Shown here: in pieces, positions 1-9,162 of the stretch
Numbering within the stretch: position 1 is the stretch's first letter
Layout: each line of letters starts with the position of its first letter
Assembly: GCA_965206615.1 (NCBI GenBank)
Contig: CBDBKI010000005.1
Coordinates: 3,906,001-3,970,000, forward strand
DNA length: 64,000 bases
Source of the DNA: VXNE01 sp965206615
Lineage (GTDB): Bacteria; Pseudomonadota; Gammaproteobacteria; Pseudomonadales; Azotimanducaceae
Reading direction: 5' to 3'
Translations under genes and position numbers: made by a program
The notes under the pieces: model-generated
Database searches by the model: none
What the model was told of the DNA's origin: nothing
What the model saw: only the letters and a program-made list of their open reading frames with translations

Positions 1-703
1 CATGGCCCTCCAGGATGTGCGCCAACTGGTGGGCCACTATCACCTGTAGACCGACATCGGGTTCAGCCCAATAGAGGCCCTTCGTGAGGTACACGTTTCG
101 TCCGTCCGCGAACGCATTGGGCTGCTCATCCTCCGCGAGAGCGACTCCTACATCGCAGGCCGTCACCGGAATCACGATCACAGAGGCGGTTTCGCTGTCG
201 CGCTCGTAGGTGATCTCCATACGTCCGTCATCCGCCCCGGACTCGACGATCATTGCGATGTCGCTTTGGTCCCCACCGCCAGACCGCAAGTGCCTTCCAT
301 CCACGGCGACGATCGTATCCCAACGCCGCAAACCGGCGTCCGCCGCAGGTCCGCCATCGACAACATGGTCCAGAACCGGCCGTCGTGAGACCCCGAAGTG
401 CCGCTTGGCGACGGCGCGGCGCTCGTTGGGCCACCCGCCCAAGTCCGCTTCCGTGATCCACGACGCCCCTATACTCGGCCTGACCCGCTTGCCGCACGCC
501 TCGACGTTGGACGCCAGGATGGGAAAGGCAAGGTCTTTGAGCTTCCCGGCGCGGTCGGCGAGGGTCTCGATTTCCTCGACCAGTTCGGCTTCTTCCGCGA
601 TGGTCATCGGCTTTGGCCCGTCGGTCGTCGCGCAGCCCCCGAGCCCCAGCAAGGCCACGACGCAGCTTGCCGCCGGCACCTTCGACCTGGGCCTGTGAGG
701 CAT
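1..703 (-). CDS. PDZ plus M48-like metallopeptidase lipoprotein (3' end outside window)
   Basis: I translated this by hand from an ATG at 701-703; the frame stays open to base 1. The N-terminus has a basic start, a hydrophobic stretch and a lipobox (LGLGGC, Cys at about residue 24), so a lipoprotein is predicted. A charged helix follows, then a conserved Cys region, then a PDZ-like segment (GGPAADAGL..WDTIVAVDGR). The visible C-terminal part reads NAFADG, LTKG and AHQLAHILEGH, which matches the M48 pattern NAFA..G.I...G.....DELA.V.AHELAH. The zinc-binding motif is HQLAH instead of HExxH, so the usual catalytic Glu is Gln. The protein could be a non-catalytic M48 homologue or a binding protein. 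The remainder of the zinc site lies beyond the window. The family assignment is by motif only. Confidence 0.7.
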   Translation of the reverse strand, partial: MPHRPRSKVPAASCVVALLGLGGCATTDGPKPMTIAEEAELVEEIETLADRAGKLKDLAFPILASNVEACGKRVRPSIGASWITEADLGGWPNERRAVAKRHFGVSRRPVLDHVVDGGPAADAGLRRWDTIVAVDGRHLRSGGGDQSDIAMIVESGADDGRMEITYERDSETASVIVIPVTACDVGVALAEDEQPNAFADGRNVYLTKGLYWAEPDVGLQVIVAHQLAHILEGH

Positions 704-861
704 TCCGTTGGCGGTCTGCGACCGCCCAGCAATCGTTCGGAACATCCCAATCTCCTCGCAAAGCGCCGCAGTCGCAACCTGCGCGCCGCGCCTCAGTAGT
801 GCGCCGACCCGGACGCGATTCGGGCAGCGGTCGTCATTCGACATCGTCGCCCCGCAACTGC

Positions 862-3800
862 TCAGTCGCACGCCCACACGCATCCTTGTACGTTGTCGCC
901 TCCGTCCAGTACGCATTCCATCTGGCATAGCTGAACTGCGCCCTCCGCGACTTTGGCCTTCGAGAAGAATCTCGCCCCCCGCGTCGGTATGTCGCGGTCC
1001 AACTGCATGCAGACGACGGTGAGTTGAATCAGATGCGAGTCCAGCGCCGTGCGCCGCGAGTATTTCACTGGCGAGCGAAGGGGCGAGGAAAACTCGGGAG
1101 AGATCATGTCCATGGCATGGCTCTGCCCGATGAGCCGCGGCAGGCGCACCGTGCCGCCGTCCACCAGCGGGAACCGTGTCAGTTGCTCGGCCAGTTCCAC
1201 CGCGCCGTGCTTGAACCCCAACGACGCTTCCGTTGTGATTTCGACCCGCTTCGTCAGGTAGGGTCCCGGGTGCCTCCGAGCAACGCCGGCCTGCGATGCC
1301 GACACGGTGGCCGACGTTTCGCCGGCTGCCACGATCATCATGCGCTGGTTGCCGCCGTCCTTCGGCTCGAGCCAGTCGCCGGGTCCGTATTCGGCTTCCG
1401 ACGCGCTTACCAGCAGGATCTGCAAGTCGTTCGTACCGATGCTATCGACGCTCGCGGCCGCGGCGACCTCGACTCCCGCGACATCTTCCCCGGATGCTTG
1501 CGGCGCTTCGTCGGGCAGCTGCAGTTCGTCGGGGAACTCCTCCAGGCTGATGCCGTCGCCGCTGAAGTCGACGTTTCCTTCCGCGAGCGTCGGGACGAGG
1601 CCATCCTTGACAAGCCTAAGCGAGAAATCGGCCCCGCCGTCCGAGGTGAAGGTCAGCACAAAGGACCATTCGGTTCCGTTCAGCGCCAGCTTGCGCGCTC
1701 TTTCCGCAGCGTCGAGACCATCGAAGAGCCGCGGATCCCGCCGGAGAAAGCTGAAGGTCTGCACAGCGCGGTTCCGGCCCACTCTCACGTAGTCCTGCCG
1801 GTACTGGAGTCCCGCATCGCCGCCCAGCACTCTCCCAAGGTCGGGAAAGAACCGGCGCAGCAGCTCTCTCCGAACGGCTTGTTCGTCTTGATCGGCGAAA
1901 TCGCTCTCGACCGCGATTGCCGCCGTCCAGGATGGGGGAATCGGCAGCAACACCGTTGGTGCCCCGAGCGTAAGATCCAGGTGCGGCATTCCGGGCCAAC
2001 CCGACCCGGGGCCGCCGGTTTGGTCAATCGTGGCCCGCACGTAGCCGGATGACTCGAACTCCAGCGTGATCTCGAAGCTGTCGCCCGCGTCGGTAAGGAA
2101 CGACACGACGCCGCTCGACGGGCCGGTGCTCTCGTAGCTGTATTCGCCAGGTGTCCACCGAGAAAGCCCCGTCTCCGGATCGCGCCCAACCGTATACCCA
2201 TTGCCCGGGTTGAATTCGCAGGCATGGAACACTGGCGGGCAGCCGAATCCGAGACCCGGGATCAAATCCTCGCGACCCCACGCGAAGACGTCGAACTCCT
2301 CCTGTGTCCTCGGTGCCCGCGGAACCTCCGCTTCGGCGTCGCCGTCCGGTAGTTCCGGCATCCGGAGGCTGCTGTCGAACGGGACGTTGGTGTTGACCCC
2401 GGCATCGAAGCACTCGTCCACGAAGGATCCGGCCGTCAGCGACGAATATGCCAGGGTGACTTCGCACGATCCCTTCGACGGGTCGTCGAACTCGAGGAAG
2501 ATCCGCGCCGCGTCCGGGGCCGTGCGTTGGTACGTGCAGTCGGCATCCAGGTTGGCGCCGCTCACCGTGTGCCGGCACCGTCCCGGTACCAGCAGACGGT
2601 AGTGGCGATCCGTCGAGCCAATCCGGTGCGGACCGAACCGGTCCAGATGTTCTCGGTCGTCCCTCGGCGCGAGGCTGCCGGTCGGCGTTCCGGACACCGG
2701 CGTCGACCATCCGCACTCCCGTTCCGCGTTGATCGAACGGACGCGGACCTGGTACTCGGTATCGTTGTCCAGATTCGCGTACACCGTCCCCCCGATGCTT
2801 CGGCCGATGAACGTGCGGCGGTCGGTCCACGGCTCGGCGTCGCCGCGACGGATCTCGGTTTCGTACCCCTGGCCGCGCGCGATTCTTCCCCCCCGATTCG
2901 GAAGCGGCTGCCAGGCGACCGTCAAGCGTCCGTCGCCGCTGACGGTCCGAAGGGCGAACTCGCCGAATCCGCAGGCGGCACGCAGATCGACAAGGTCGAT
3001 GGTGACGTCGATCATGTCGAGTGAGTCGTCGTCATACCCGACGCCGACCTCGACGAGATACCGGTTCTTCGTCTCGTAGTCGTATACGACGCCCTCGCGG
3101 GTGCGGATCTGTCCCGCTTCGGCGAGGATCTCGAAGCTCGCCGCATCATCCCCGCCCAGGATGTAGTGCAGGGCGTCGCCCCCCGACGCGGTCACGGGGG
3201 CGCCGACATTGATCCCGGCGGGCGTATTCTCGGCGATCTCCCGAGTCGTCGAATTGCCCTCCCAGAAACACGGTTGCGCGTCCGGCGCGCGGCTCCGGTT
3301 TGGATAGACGAACATCCTCTCCAGGTACGAGTCGACGACATGGAAGCGATCACCGTCGTACGCGATCCCCGTCGGGTTCTCGTTGGAAGGATGGAGATCG
3401 AAGTCCAACATGGTGTCGCGTCCGCCGGCGGTTGCGTATGCGTAGACCTTCCCGTCGAGATCGTCGACCACGAAGAAGCGCGCCCCGGCGTGCGTGATGC
3501 CGGCCGGTCTGGAATTGTATGGATCGAGTTCGAAATCCGCCTCGGCATCACGGTCCCCCGACGCCGTGTACGCCAGTACGCTCTCGCGATAGCTGTCGAC
3601 CAGGTAGAAGCGCCCGCCCGCGAAAGCGATGCCCTCGTTGTACTTGCCGTCCGTCCCGAGATCGAATTCGGCGTCCGCGTCGCGCTCCCCCGAGGTCCCG
3701 TAGGCGTAGACCTTGTCGTCGCGGTCGTCCACTACGTAGAGCAGGCCGTTGGCGCTCGCGATCCTGTGCGGGCTCCGGTTGTCGTCGTCCAGTCCGAAAT

Positions 3801-6800
3801 CCGAATCCGCGTCGCGCCCCCCTGAGGTCGCGTAGGCGAACACCTTCCGGAGGAATCCGTCGTTCGCTACGTAGAGGGTCCCGTTCGCTTGGGCGACCCC
3901 GGCGGCACCGCCGTTTTCCTCGTCGAGACCGAACGTGCACGCTTCCAGCCGGGCGGAAACCGCGACCTCGATTCCCGCGGAGCAGTTGTTTTCGGTGTCG
4001 GACTCCCCAGCGACCGCGTCCACGCACGCACCGTAGTAGTAGGTGCCGGATTCCGAAGGTGCGGTGATCCGTACGGGGTGCTCGCTCCACGACCCGGCCG
4101 CCAGGCCGTCCACCGTCGCCGCGGCGACCTCCGCGTCGTCCGTGGTGACCGTCGCGTCCGACGACCGGAAGTAGCGCAGCTCGGTCGCCTCCGCCCCCCC
4201 GTCGCCCCGGTTGCGAACCGCGGCGACCAGCCCGAAGGAATACCGGGCCCAGACATCCAGCCCGTGCTCCGGCAACTCCGCGACGAGATCCGGCCCACCG
4301 CCTTCGCCGACCTCGATTGGCATCCCGGCGGAGCAGTTGTTCTCCGTATCCCGTTCGCCATCCACGGCATCGGCACAGGCGCCGTAGTAGTACGTGCCGG
4401 GCTCCCCAGGCACCTGGATCTCGAACGCGTGTTCGCTCGAAACCGCCCCCGCCAGTTCGTCGACCGTCGCCGAGCCCATCGCCGCGTCGTCGGCCGTGAT
4501 CGTCGTATCCGCCGAACGGTAGACGCGCAGCGCCGTGCCCGAAGCTGCCTTGTCGCCCTGGTTGAGCACTTTGGCGCGCAGCGTGAAGACGCCACCGGGC
4601 ACCACTCTCCTGTCCCTGGCGGGAACATCCACGGCGAGGTCCGGCGCCGTCACGCCTGCGTCGGGCTCGAAGGTGTAAATGAAAACCCCGTCATCCGAGT
4701 CGCCTACGTAGAAGCTGCCATCGGCATAGGCGATTCCCTGGGGCTGGTTGTTGTCCTCGTCCAGCGCGAAGTCGAGGCCCGGAAGTCGCTCGCCCGAGAT
4801 CGTGTATGCGAACACCTTCCCCCCGAAAACGTCGACTGCGAAAAGGCGTCCGTTCGCGTGGGTGATGCCGACGGCGCCGCCGTTGTCCTCGTGCAGGTCG
4901 AAGTCGGCGTCCGCGGCACGCTCACCCGTGGCCGTGTAGGCCACGACCCTGTCCGGCGAGCGAAGCTCGTCCACGATGTAGAACATGTCGTCCGCGTAGG
5001 CGAACCCGTCGGGGTCGAAGAGCCGCGGATCGAGGCCGAAGTCCAGATCCGTCGCCCGGCCGGTGTCGATATCGTAGGCGTAGACCCAGCTGTCCTCCTC
5101 GTCGAGCACATGCAGCCTGCCCTCGGCTTGCACCACCCTCTCCGGATCGTCGTTGTCCGGGTCTAGCGGAATGTCCATGTCCGGCATGCGCTCGCCGGCC
5201 AGGGAGTGGGCGTAGATGTCGTTGCGGCGCCACCCGGGCATGTAAAGCACGTCGTCCGCAACCGCGATTCCGCCAGCGAAACCGATGTCGGCGTCGAGCC
5301 TGATCGAGCGCACCGCCGGCACGGGCCCCGGTTCCGATACCGTGATGCCAAGAGGGCCCGAACAGTTGTTGCCGTCGTCTGACTCGCCTTCCACGGGGTC
5401 GACGCAGGCACCGTAGTGGTAGACGCCGGGTTCCGCCGGGGCCGTCAGTTCGATGGTGTATTCCCGGGACTCCGCCGATTCCAGACCGTCCACGTCCTCG
5501 GAGCCCAACTCCGTGTCGCCCGACGTGACCGAATCGTCGCTCGACGAGTAGTAGCGCAACACCGTCGCCGGCGACGCAGCATCGCCCTCGTTGCGTACCG
5601 CGACCGCCAATTCGAACGATGCTTCGGGCGCGAGCGTGAACGCCGTCTCGGCTACCGACGCCGACAAGTCCGGTCCTTCTTGTGTGCGTTCGCCCCCCGA
5701 ATAGACCCAGACCCTGTTCAAGATCTCGTCGACGACGAAGAACCACCGACCGTCGTGCGCGATGCCGGCGGCGAAGCTGGCTTCTGGATCCAGGGCGAAG
5801 TCGAACGCACCGGCCCGCTGTCCCGCGGCGGAATAGGCGTAAACCTTCTCGTCAAGCCAGTCGACGATGAAGAACCGCCGCTCGGCGTATGTGATTCCCG
5901 CCGGGAAGAGGCTCGACGGGTCAAGCTCGAAGTCCGCCTCCGGATCACGGTCGCCCGCCGGGCCATAGGCGAAGACATCCCCGAAATCGTCGACGACGTG
6001 GAACCGTCCGTCGGCGTGGGTCATCCCCTCCGGACGATCGTTGTCCTCGTCGAGTTCGAAGTCGGAGCCCGAATCCCGACCGCCGGGAACGCGGTATGCG
6101 TACACCTTGGCGTCTTCGTGGTCGACCACGTAGAGCCTGCCGTCGGCATGGGCAATGCCGGTTGGCTCGTCGTTGTCTTCGTCGAGTTCGAAGTCGTCGT
6201 CCGCCCGCCGCTCGCCTTCGGTCGTGTAGACGTAGACCTTGCCGTCGACGGCGTCGGGCACGTAGAGCAGGCCGTCCGCGTGTCCGATCCCGACGGGGTC
6301 CCCGTTGGCGGCGTCGAGATCGAACGGCGCCGGCGGCTCGTCGACCATGTCGCGAAACGCGTCCGCGTGCCAGACCAACTCGCCCGACTCCCCGTCGTCG
6401 CAGGTATAGGTGTGCGTTCCCGCCAGCCGCGACGCGAAGGCGAGCTGGTAGGTGCATCGGTTGCCCTCATCGAAGTCGAGCACGACGCTGGCCCCGTTTC
6501 GTCCCGTGCGCGTGTAGGTGTAGTTGCCTTCGCGGTTGCCGGCGCCATCGGTCATGTCGAAGCGGCCGTCGGCATGGAATCGCACGCGGCTCTCCGGATC
6601 CCTTGCGACGATCCAACCGCCAAGAAACCGGTCACGGAACATGGCATCGCCCGCCGGCGAGAAGTCCGGGGCCGGTGCCGTCGACAGGTTCGTCAAATGC
6701 CCCGTCGGACTGGACAGCAGGCTCATGACCGTGATGGGTTGCGTCGAAGCGACGTCGAGCCGCCACTTCCCCGCGCCGTCGGCGAGCATGCCGTCGAACT

Positions 6801-8214
6801 CCTCGCCGCCCGTCTCGAGTTCCCGAGCGGACAGCGACCGCGATGTCCCCGGCGGTACGGACAGGGACACGGTGTCCGAGGTCTCGCCGGCGTCGTCGAT
6901 TCCGACAACGGTGACCTCAGCGACGTCCTCGCCCGCGTTGACCAGCCGCAGGCGGCTCGCCTGGTTGACGTTCGACCCGGGGTTGAAGACGGCCACACGG
7001 TGCCGCGTGCCTTCGGGCGGCACCGTGTCGTGCATCGCGGTCAGGAAGCCGTCCGTCGTCCGCACGTACGAGAGCACGTCGATTTCGAGGTCGCTCGTGA
7101 ATTCCAGCCGCCAGTCCCCTTCTCCCGCGCCGGTGCTTCCGGTGAGTCCCTTTCCGGAGTTCCCCATCTCCAGGTCGTCCGAGTTGAAGTGTTTTGTCTC
7201 GTTGGCACCGATCGCAAGCGTCAGTGATTCGTAGTCGCGGTCGGTGTCGTCGAACGCCCGGATCGTCACGGAGCCCGCCGTGTCGGCACGGTTCATTACC
7301 CGGGCGAATCCCTGGCGTCCGTTCGGGTCCGAGGCAGTCGGGAACAACGGTATCCGGTGCGTGCCGTCCGTTTCGTTGTCGGGCGCGGTCGAAAGGTTGG
7401 TCAGGTGCCCGGTCGGACTCGACAGCAAACTCATCGCGACGATCTCCTGCGTCGACTCCACCGTCAGGCGCCACTTGCCTGTGCCGTCGCCGAGTGAACC
7501 CTCCAGCCCGACACCGTCACCGGACTCCAGTTCGTCCGCGGTGTAGGTCCGAGATGCGCCGGCAGGGATCGTTAGCGACACGCCGGGGCTCGGCGAGCGC
7601 CCCGCGTCGTCGACCCCGGCAACCGAGATCTCCGCCGGCTCCTCGCCCGGGTTCGACAGCCGCAGCAGGCTCTCCTGATCCAGGTTGCTTCCTGGATTGA
7701 AGATCGCCAGGTCGTGCCGCCCGCCCTCGACCGGCCCCGTGTCGTGCATCGCCGTCAGGAAGCCGTCGGTCGTCCGGATGTACGACAACACCTCGATGTC
7801 TAGTGCGCTCGTCAGGACCAACCGCCAGTCGCCCTGCCCTTGGCCCGTACTCCCGGCCAGTCCCTTGCCCGGATTGCCGTTCTCGAGGTCGGTGGAATTG
7901 AAGTGGACCGTCTCGTTGGCGTCCATCGACAGGGTCAGCGGTCCGCGTGCCTGCCCCTCGTCGTCGTATGCCTGGACGCCGACTTCGCCGCCGCGCGACG
8001 AGTGATTGATGATCCGGGCGAAGCCCTCACGCGTCGGGTTCGACGCCGACGTGAACAGTGGAACCGCATGTTCCTGCGCAGGAGTCGTGCCATCCCCTTG
8101 CTGCGCCATCGGCACGCTCAATGCGAACAGCACGGCTCCCCCGCCGATCGCGAGACGGGCCGCGCGCCTTCCGGACCCGATCAATCGCGACGGCCTGTCG
8201 CGTGCCTGGTCCAT
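862..8214 (-). CDS. Giant secreted multi-domain adhesin-like protein
   Basis: The protein has 2450 residues from an ATG at 8212-8214, chosen because a basic stretch and a hydrophobic signal segment (about residues 20-38) follow it. The frame also opens 63 codons upstream. Visible order: two ~235-residue surface modules (about 50-515), a small Cys-containing beta domain (525-625), five ~43-residue propeller-like repeats (630-840), one CARDB domain (842-960), five more repeats (968-1183), two CARDB domains (1190-1420), five more repeats (1425-1640), a cadherin-like domain (IAENTPAG...), an FnIII domain (EYQVRVRSIN), and an ~800-residue unrecognised C-terminus ending Cys-Asp. No sortase, autotransporter or membrane anchor is seen. 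Architecture suggests a secreted adhesion or ligand-binding protein; the ligand is unknown. Confidence 0.85.
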   Translation of the reverse strand: MDQARDRPSRLIGSGRRAARLAIGGGAVLFALSVPMAQQGDGTTPAQEHAVPLFTSASNPTREGFARIINHSSRGGEVGVQAYDDEGQARGPLTLSMDANETVHFNSTDLENGNPGKGLAGSTGQGQGDWRLVLTSALDIEVLSYIRTTDGFLTAMHDTGPVEGGRHDLAIFNPGSNLDQESLLRLSNPGEEPAEISVAGVDDAGRSPSPGVSLTIPAGASRTYTADELESGDGVGLEGSLGDGTGKWRLTVESTQEIVAMSLLSSPTGHLTNLSTAPDNETDGTHRIPLFPTASDPNGRQGFARVMNRADTAGSVTIRAFDDTDRDYESLTLAIGANETKHFNSDDLEMGNSGKGLTGSTGAGEGDWRLEFTSDLEIDVLSYVRTTDGFLTAMHDTVPPEGTRHRVAVFNPGSNVNQASRLRLVNAGEDVAEVTVVGIDDAGETSDTVSLSVPPGTSRSLSARELETGGEEFDGMLADGAGKWRLDVASTQPITVMSLLSSPTGHLTNLSTAPAPDFSPAGDAMFRDRFLGGWIVARDPESRVRFHADGRFDMTDGAGNREGNYTYTRTGRNGASVVLDFDEGNRCTYQLAFASRLAGTHTYTCDDGESGELVWHADAFRDMVDEPPAPFDLDAANGDPVGIGHADGLLYVPDAVDGKVYVYTTEGERRADDDFELDEDNDEPTGIAHADGRLYVVDHEDAKVYAYRVPGGRDSGSDFELDEDNDRPEGMTHADGRFHVVDDFGDVFAYGPAGDRDPEADFELDPSSLFPAGITYAERRFFIVDWLDEKVYAYSAAGQRAGAFDFALDPEASFAAGIAHDGRWFFVVDEILNRVWVYSGGERTQEGPDLSASVAETAFTLAPEASFELAVAVRNEGDAASPATVLRYYSSSDDSVTSGDTELGSEDVDGLESAESREYTIELTAPAEPGVYHYGACVDPVEGESDDGNNCSGPLGITVSEPGPVPAVRSIRLDADIGFAGGIAVADDVLYMPGWRRNDIYAHSLAGERMPDMDIPLDPDNDDPERVVQAEGRLHVLDEEDSWVYAYDIDTGRATDLDFGLDPRLFDPDGFAYADDMFYIVDELRSPDRVVAYTATGERAADADFDLHEDNGGAVGITHANGRLFAVDVFGGKVFAYTISGERLPGLDFALDEDNNQPQGIAYADGSFYVGDSDDGVFIYTFEPDAGVTAPDLAVDVPARDRRVVPGGVFTLRAKVLNQGDKAASGTALRVYRSADTTITADDAAMGSATVDELAGAVSSEHAFEIQVPGEPGTYYYGACADAVDGERDTENNCSAGMPIEVGEGGGPDLVAELPEHGLDVWARYSFGLVAAVRNRGDGGAEATELRYFRSSDATVTTDDAEVAAATVDGLAAGSWSEHPVRITAPSESGTYYYGACVDAVAGESDTENNCSAGIEVAVSARLEACTFGLDEENGGAAGVAQANGTLYVANDGFLRKVFAYATSGGRDADSDFGLDDDNRSPHRIASANGLLYVVDDRDDKVYAYGTSGERDADAEFDLGTDGKYNEGIAFAGGRFYLVDSYRESVLAYTASGDRDAEADFELDPYNSRPAGITHAGARFFVVDDLDGKVYAYATAGGRDTMLDFDLHPSNENPTGIAYDGDRFHVVDSYLERMFVYPNRSRAPDAQPCFWEGNSTTREIAENTPAGINVGAPVTASGGDALHYILGGDDAASFEILAEAGQIRTREGVVYDYETKNRYLVEVGVGYDDDSLDMIDVTIDLVDLRAACGFGEFALRTVSGDGRLTVAWQPLPNRGGRIARGQGYETEIRRGDAEPWTDRRTFIGRSIGGTVYANLDNDTEYQVRVRSINAERECGWSTPVSGTPTGSLAPRDDREHLDRFGPHRIGSTDRHYRLLVPGRCRHTVSGANLDADCTYQRTAPDAARIFLEFDDPSKGSCEVTLAYSSLTAGSFVDECFDAGVNTNVPFDSSLRMPELPDGDAEAEVPRAPRTQEEFDVFAWGREDLIPGLGFGCPPVFHACEFNPGNGYTVGRDPETGLSRWTPGEYSYESTGPSSGVVSFLTDAGDSFEITLEFESSGYVRATIDQTGGPGSGWPGMPHLDLTLGAPTVLLPIPPSWTAAIAVESDFADQDEQAVRRELLRRFFPDLGRVLGGDAGLQYRQDYVRVGRNRAVQTFSFLRRDPRLFDGLDAAERARKLALNGTEWSFVLTFTSDGGADFSLRLVKDGLVPTLAEGNVDFSGDGISLEEFPDELQLPDEAPQASGEDVAGVEVAAAASVDSIGTNDLQILLVSASEAEYGPGDWLEPKDGGNQRMMIVAAGETSATVSASQAGVARRHPGPYLTKRVEITTEASLGFKHGAVELAEQLTRFPLVDGGTVRLPRLIGQSHAMDMISPEFSSPLRSPVKYSRRTALDSHLIQLTVVCMQLDRDIPTRGARFFSKAKVAEGAVQLCQMECVLDGGDNVQGCVWACD
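3280..3945 (-). repeat. Propeller-like repeat block 3 (five repeats)
   Basis: Third set of five repeats, separated from block 2 by two CARDB domains (each with GAC.DAV.GE.DTENNCS). It is followed directly by the cadherin-like segment. Confidence 0.75.
4665..5311 (-). repeat. Propeller-like repeat block 2 (five repeats)
   Basis: Second set of five repeats with the same DF.LD...GI..A.GR..VVD....V.AY pattern, separated from block 1 by one CARDB domain whose Cys pair (GACVDP...NNCS) is conserved. Confidence 0.75.
5690..6325 (-). repeat. Propeller-like repeat block 1 (five repeats)
   Basis: Five consecutive ~43-residue repeats carry the pattern DF.LD.....P.GI.HA.GR.YVVD....KVYAY...G.R. Repeats of this type usually form blades of a beta-propeller. 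Five per block, seen three times in the same protein, suggests five-bladed propellers; that is inference. Confidence 0.75.
6660..8070 (-). repeat. Two tandem copies of the recurrent surface module
   Basis: Two ~235-residue modules lie inside the giant protein. Each has half A (GFAR..N..., FNS.DLE.GN..KGL.GSTG, WRL, YIRTTDGFLTAMHD) and half B (FNPGSN..Q.S.LRL.N.GE, DDAG, GKWRL, MSLLSSPTGHLTNLST). Halves A and B share the same order of motifs (N-rich start, DD-G, ELE/DLE-G, WRL, S..I..xS), so the module looks like an ancient internal duplication. Confidence 0.85.
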
Positions 8215-8370
8215 CCTCCGCGTCTCTAGTCCGACGGGTACGGCCAAAAAAATGCGCCTGCCTCCGTACGACTCTATCGGTTTCCTGATCCTGCGTCGCA
8301 ACGCCCCGGACGTTTGTCCAACGTCCCATCGAGTGTACCGCGCGTGGATTGTGTGGTGGTCTGGCGAAGC

Positions 8371-8401
8371 GTGTAGCCTCGGGAGCCGGGGATAGCTACA
8401 C
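8371..8401. promoter_or_regulatory. Inverted repeat upstream of the giant gene
   Basis: GTGTAGC at 8371-8377 is mirrored by GCTACAC at 8395-8401 with a 17-nt centre. It lies about 160 bp upstream of the giant gene's start. It could be an operator or a small hairpin. The rest of 8215-8589 shows no gene I can support. Confidence 0.35.
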
Positions 8402-8589
8402 AAATTGCTCGCACGGACACGGGTCTACACGGCGAATGACGCTCCAACGTGCGGATCAGGAGCGGCGCGTCCGTTGGGGTTCCCACCACTTGAGGTCTTG
8501 CCGTCCCGGAGGCGAGCCGATTCCCACTTGACGGCTGCCTGGGCACCGCAGGACGCCTCCCGCGGGCGATACTGCCGGACGCGCCTCAG

Positions 8590-9161
8590 TTATCCTCGGC
8601 GCGTCTCTGGCACGAAGACGGACTGATGTCGCTGGCTCCACGGAAGATCGATACAGCCCGATAGGACCGGCCGGTACATGTCGGACCCGGACTCGCCGGG
8701 CGGGTCTGCCCTGCCGGATACCTGGAGGTCATTGTCCCGCTCGGAGACTGGATTCATCGGGCCGGGTTCCCGGTAGGCGGCATCGAAGCTCGTGACCACA
8801 TGGGCGACCGTGGCGGAACCGTCATCCTGGTCATCGTCCTCGCCGGCAGACAAGGTGACCTGCTGCGGGCGGTCCCAGTTCTCCGGCATGAAGCGCACCA
8901 GGTCCGGACTCGCCCGAAGGTGGGTGTCCCCAACGATCCCACGGAGGTGGGTGTCCCCAACGATCCCATGAAGTCCGTCTCCATCGCACCGGGCAGCCGT
9001 TCCGTGTCGGCGACGAAGTTGGCCTGCCCGTCGTTGAGAAGGAAATACGGACCAAAGATCCAGTCGCCAAAGGCGTTGGCCACGAGAATGTCCAGGTCCG
9101 GGTCCCGAAGTACACGAGCGGGTGACCGCAGAAGAGTCGCCCGTACGCAGGTCTTGGCCAC
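8590..9161 (-). pseudogene. Fused remnants of FG-GAP and Calx-beta-like surface proteins
   Basis: Two frames carry recognisable pieces. From 9161 one reads an FG-GAP/VCBS-like blade (DPDLDILVANAFGDW, then LLNDGQANF). After the short tandem duplication at 8920-8967 a second frame reads a Calx-beta or cadherin-type segment (FMPENWDRPQQVTLSAGEDD...). The parts do not form one open frame, so this is a composite relic. It lies just downstream of the truncated module gene and may be its former 3' region. Confidence 0.55.
8920..8967. repeat. 27-bp tandem duplication
   Basis: GTGGGTGTCCCCAACGATCC starts at 8920 and again at 8947. In the minus frame this duplicates nine residues (GSLGTPT..). It marks slippage or repair inside the relic. 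Confidence 0.9.
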
Positions 9162-9162
9162 C

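Noticed and set aside
1024..2052. Long plus-strand frames opposite the giant gene
   Set aside because: They are antisense shadows in GC-rich DNA, rich in Arg, Pro and Ala without domain motifs; the minus frame has clear domains throughout.
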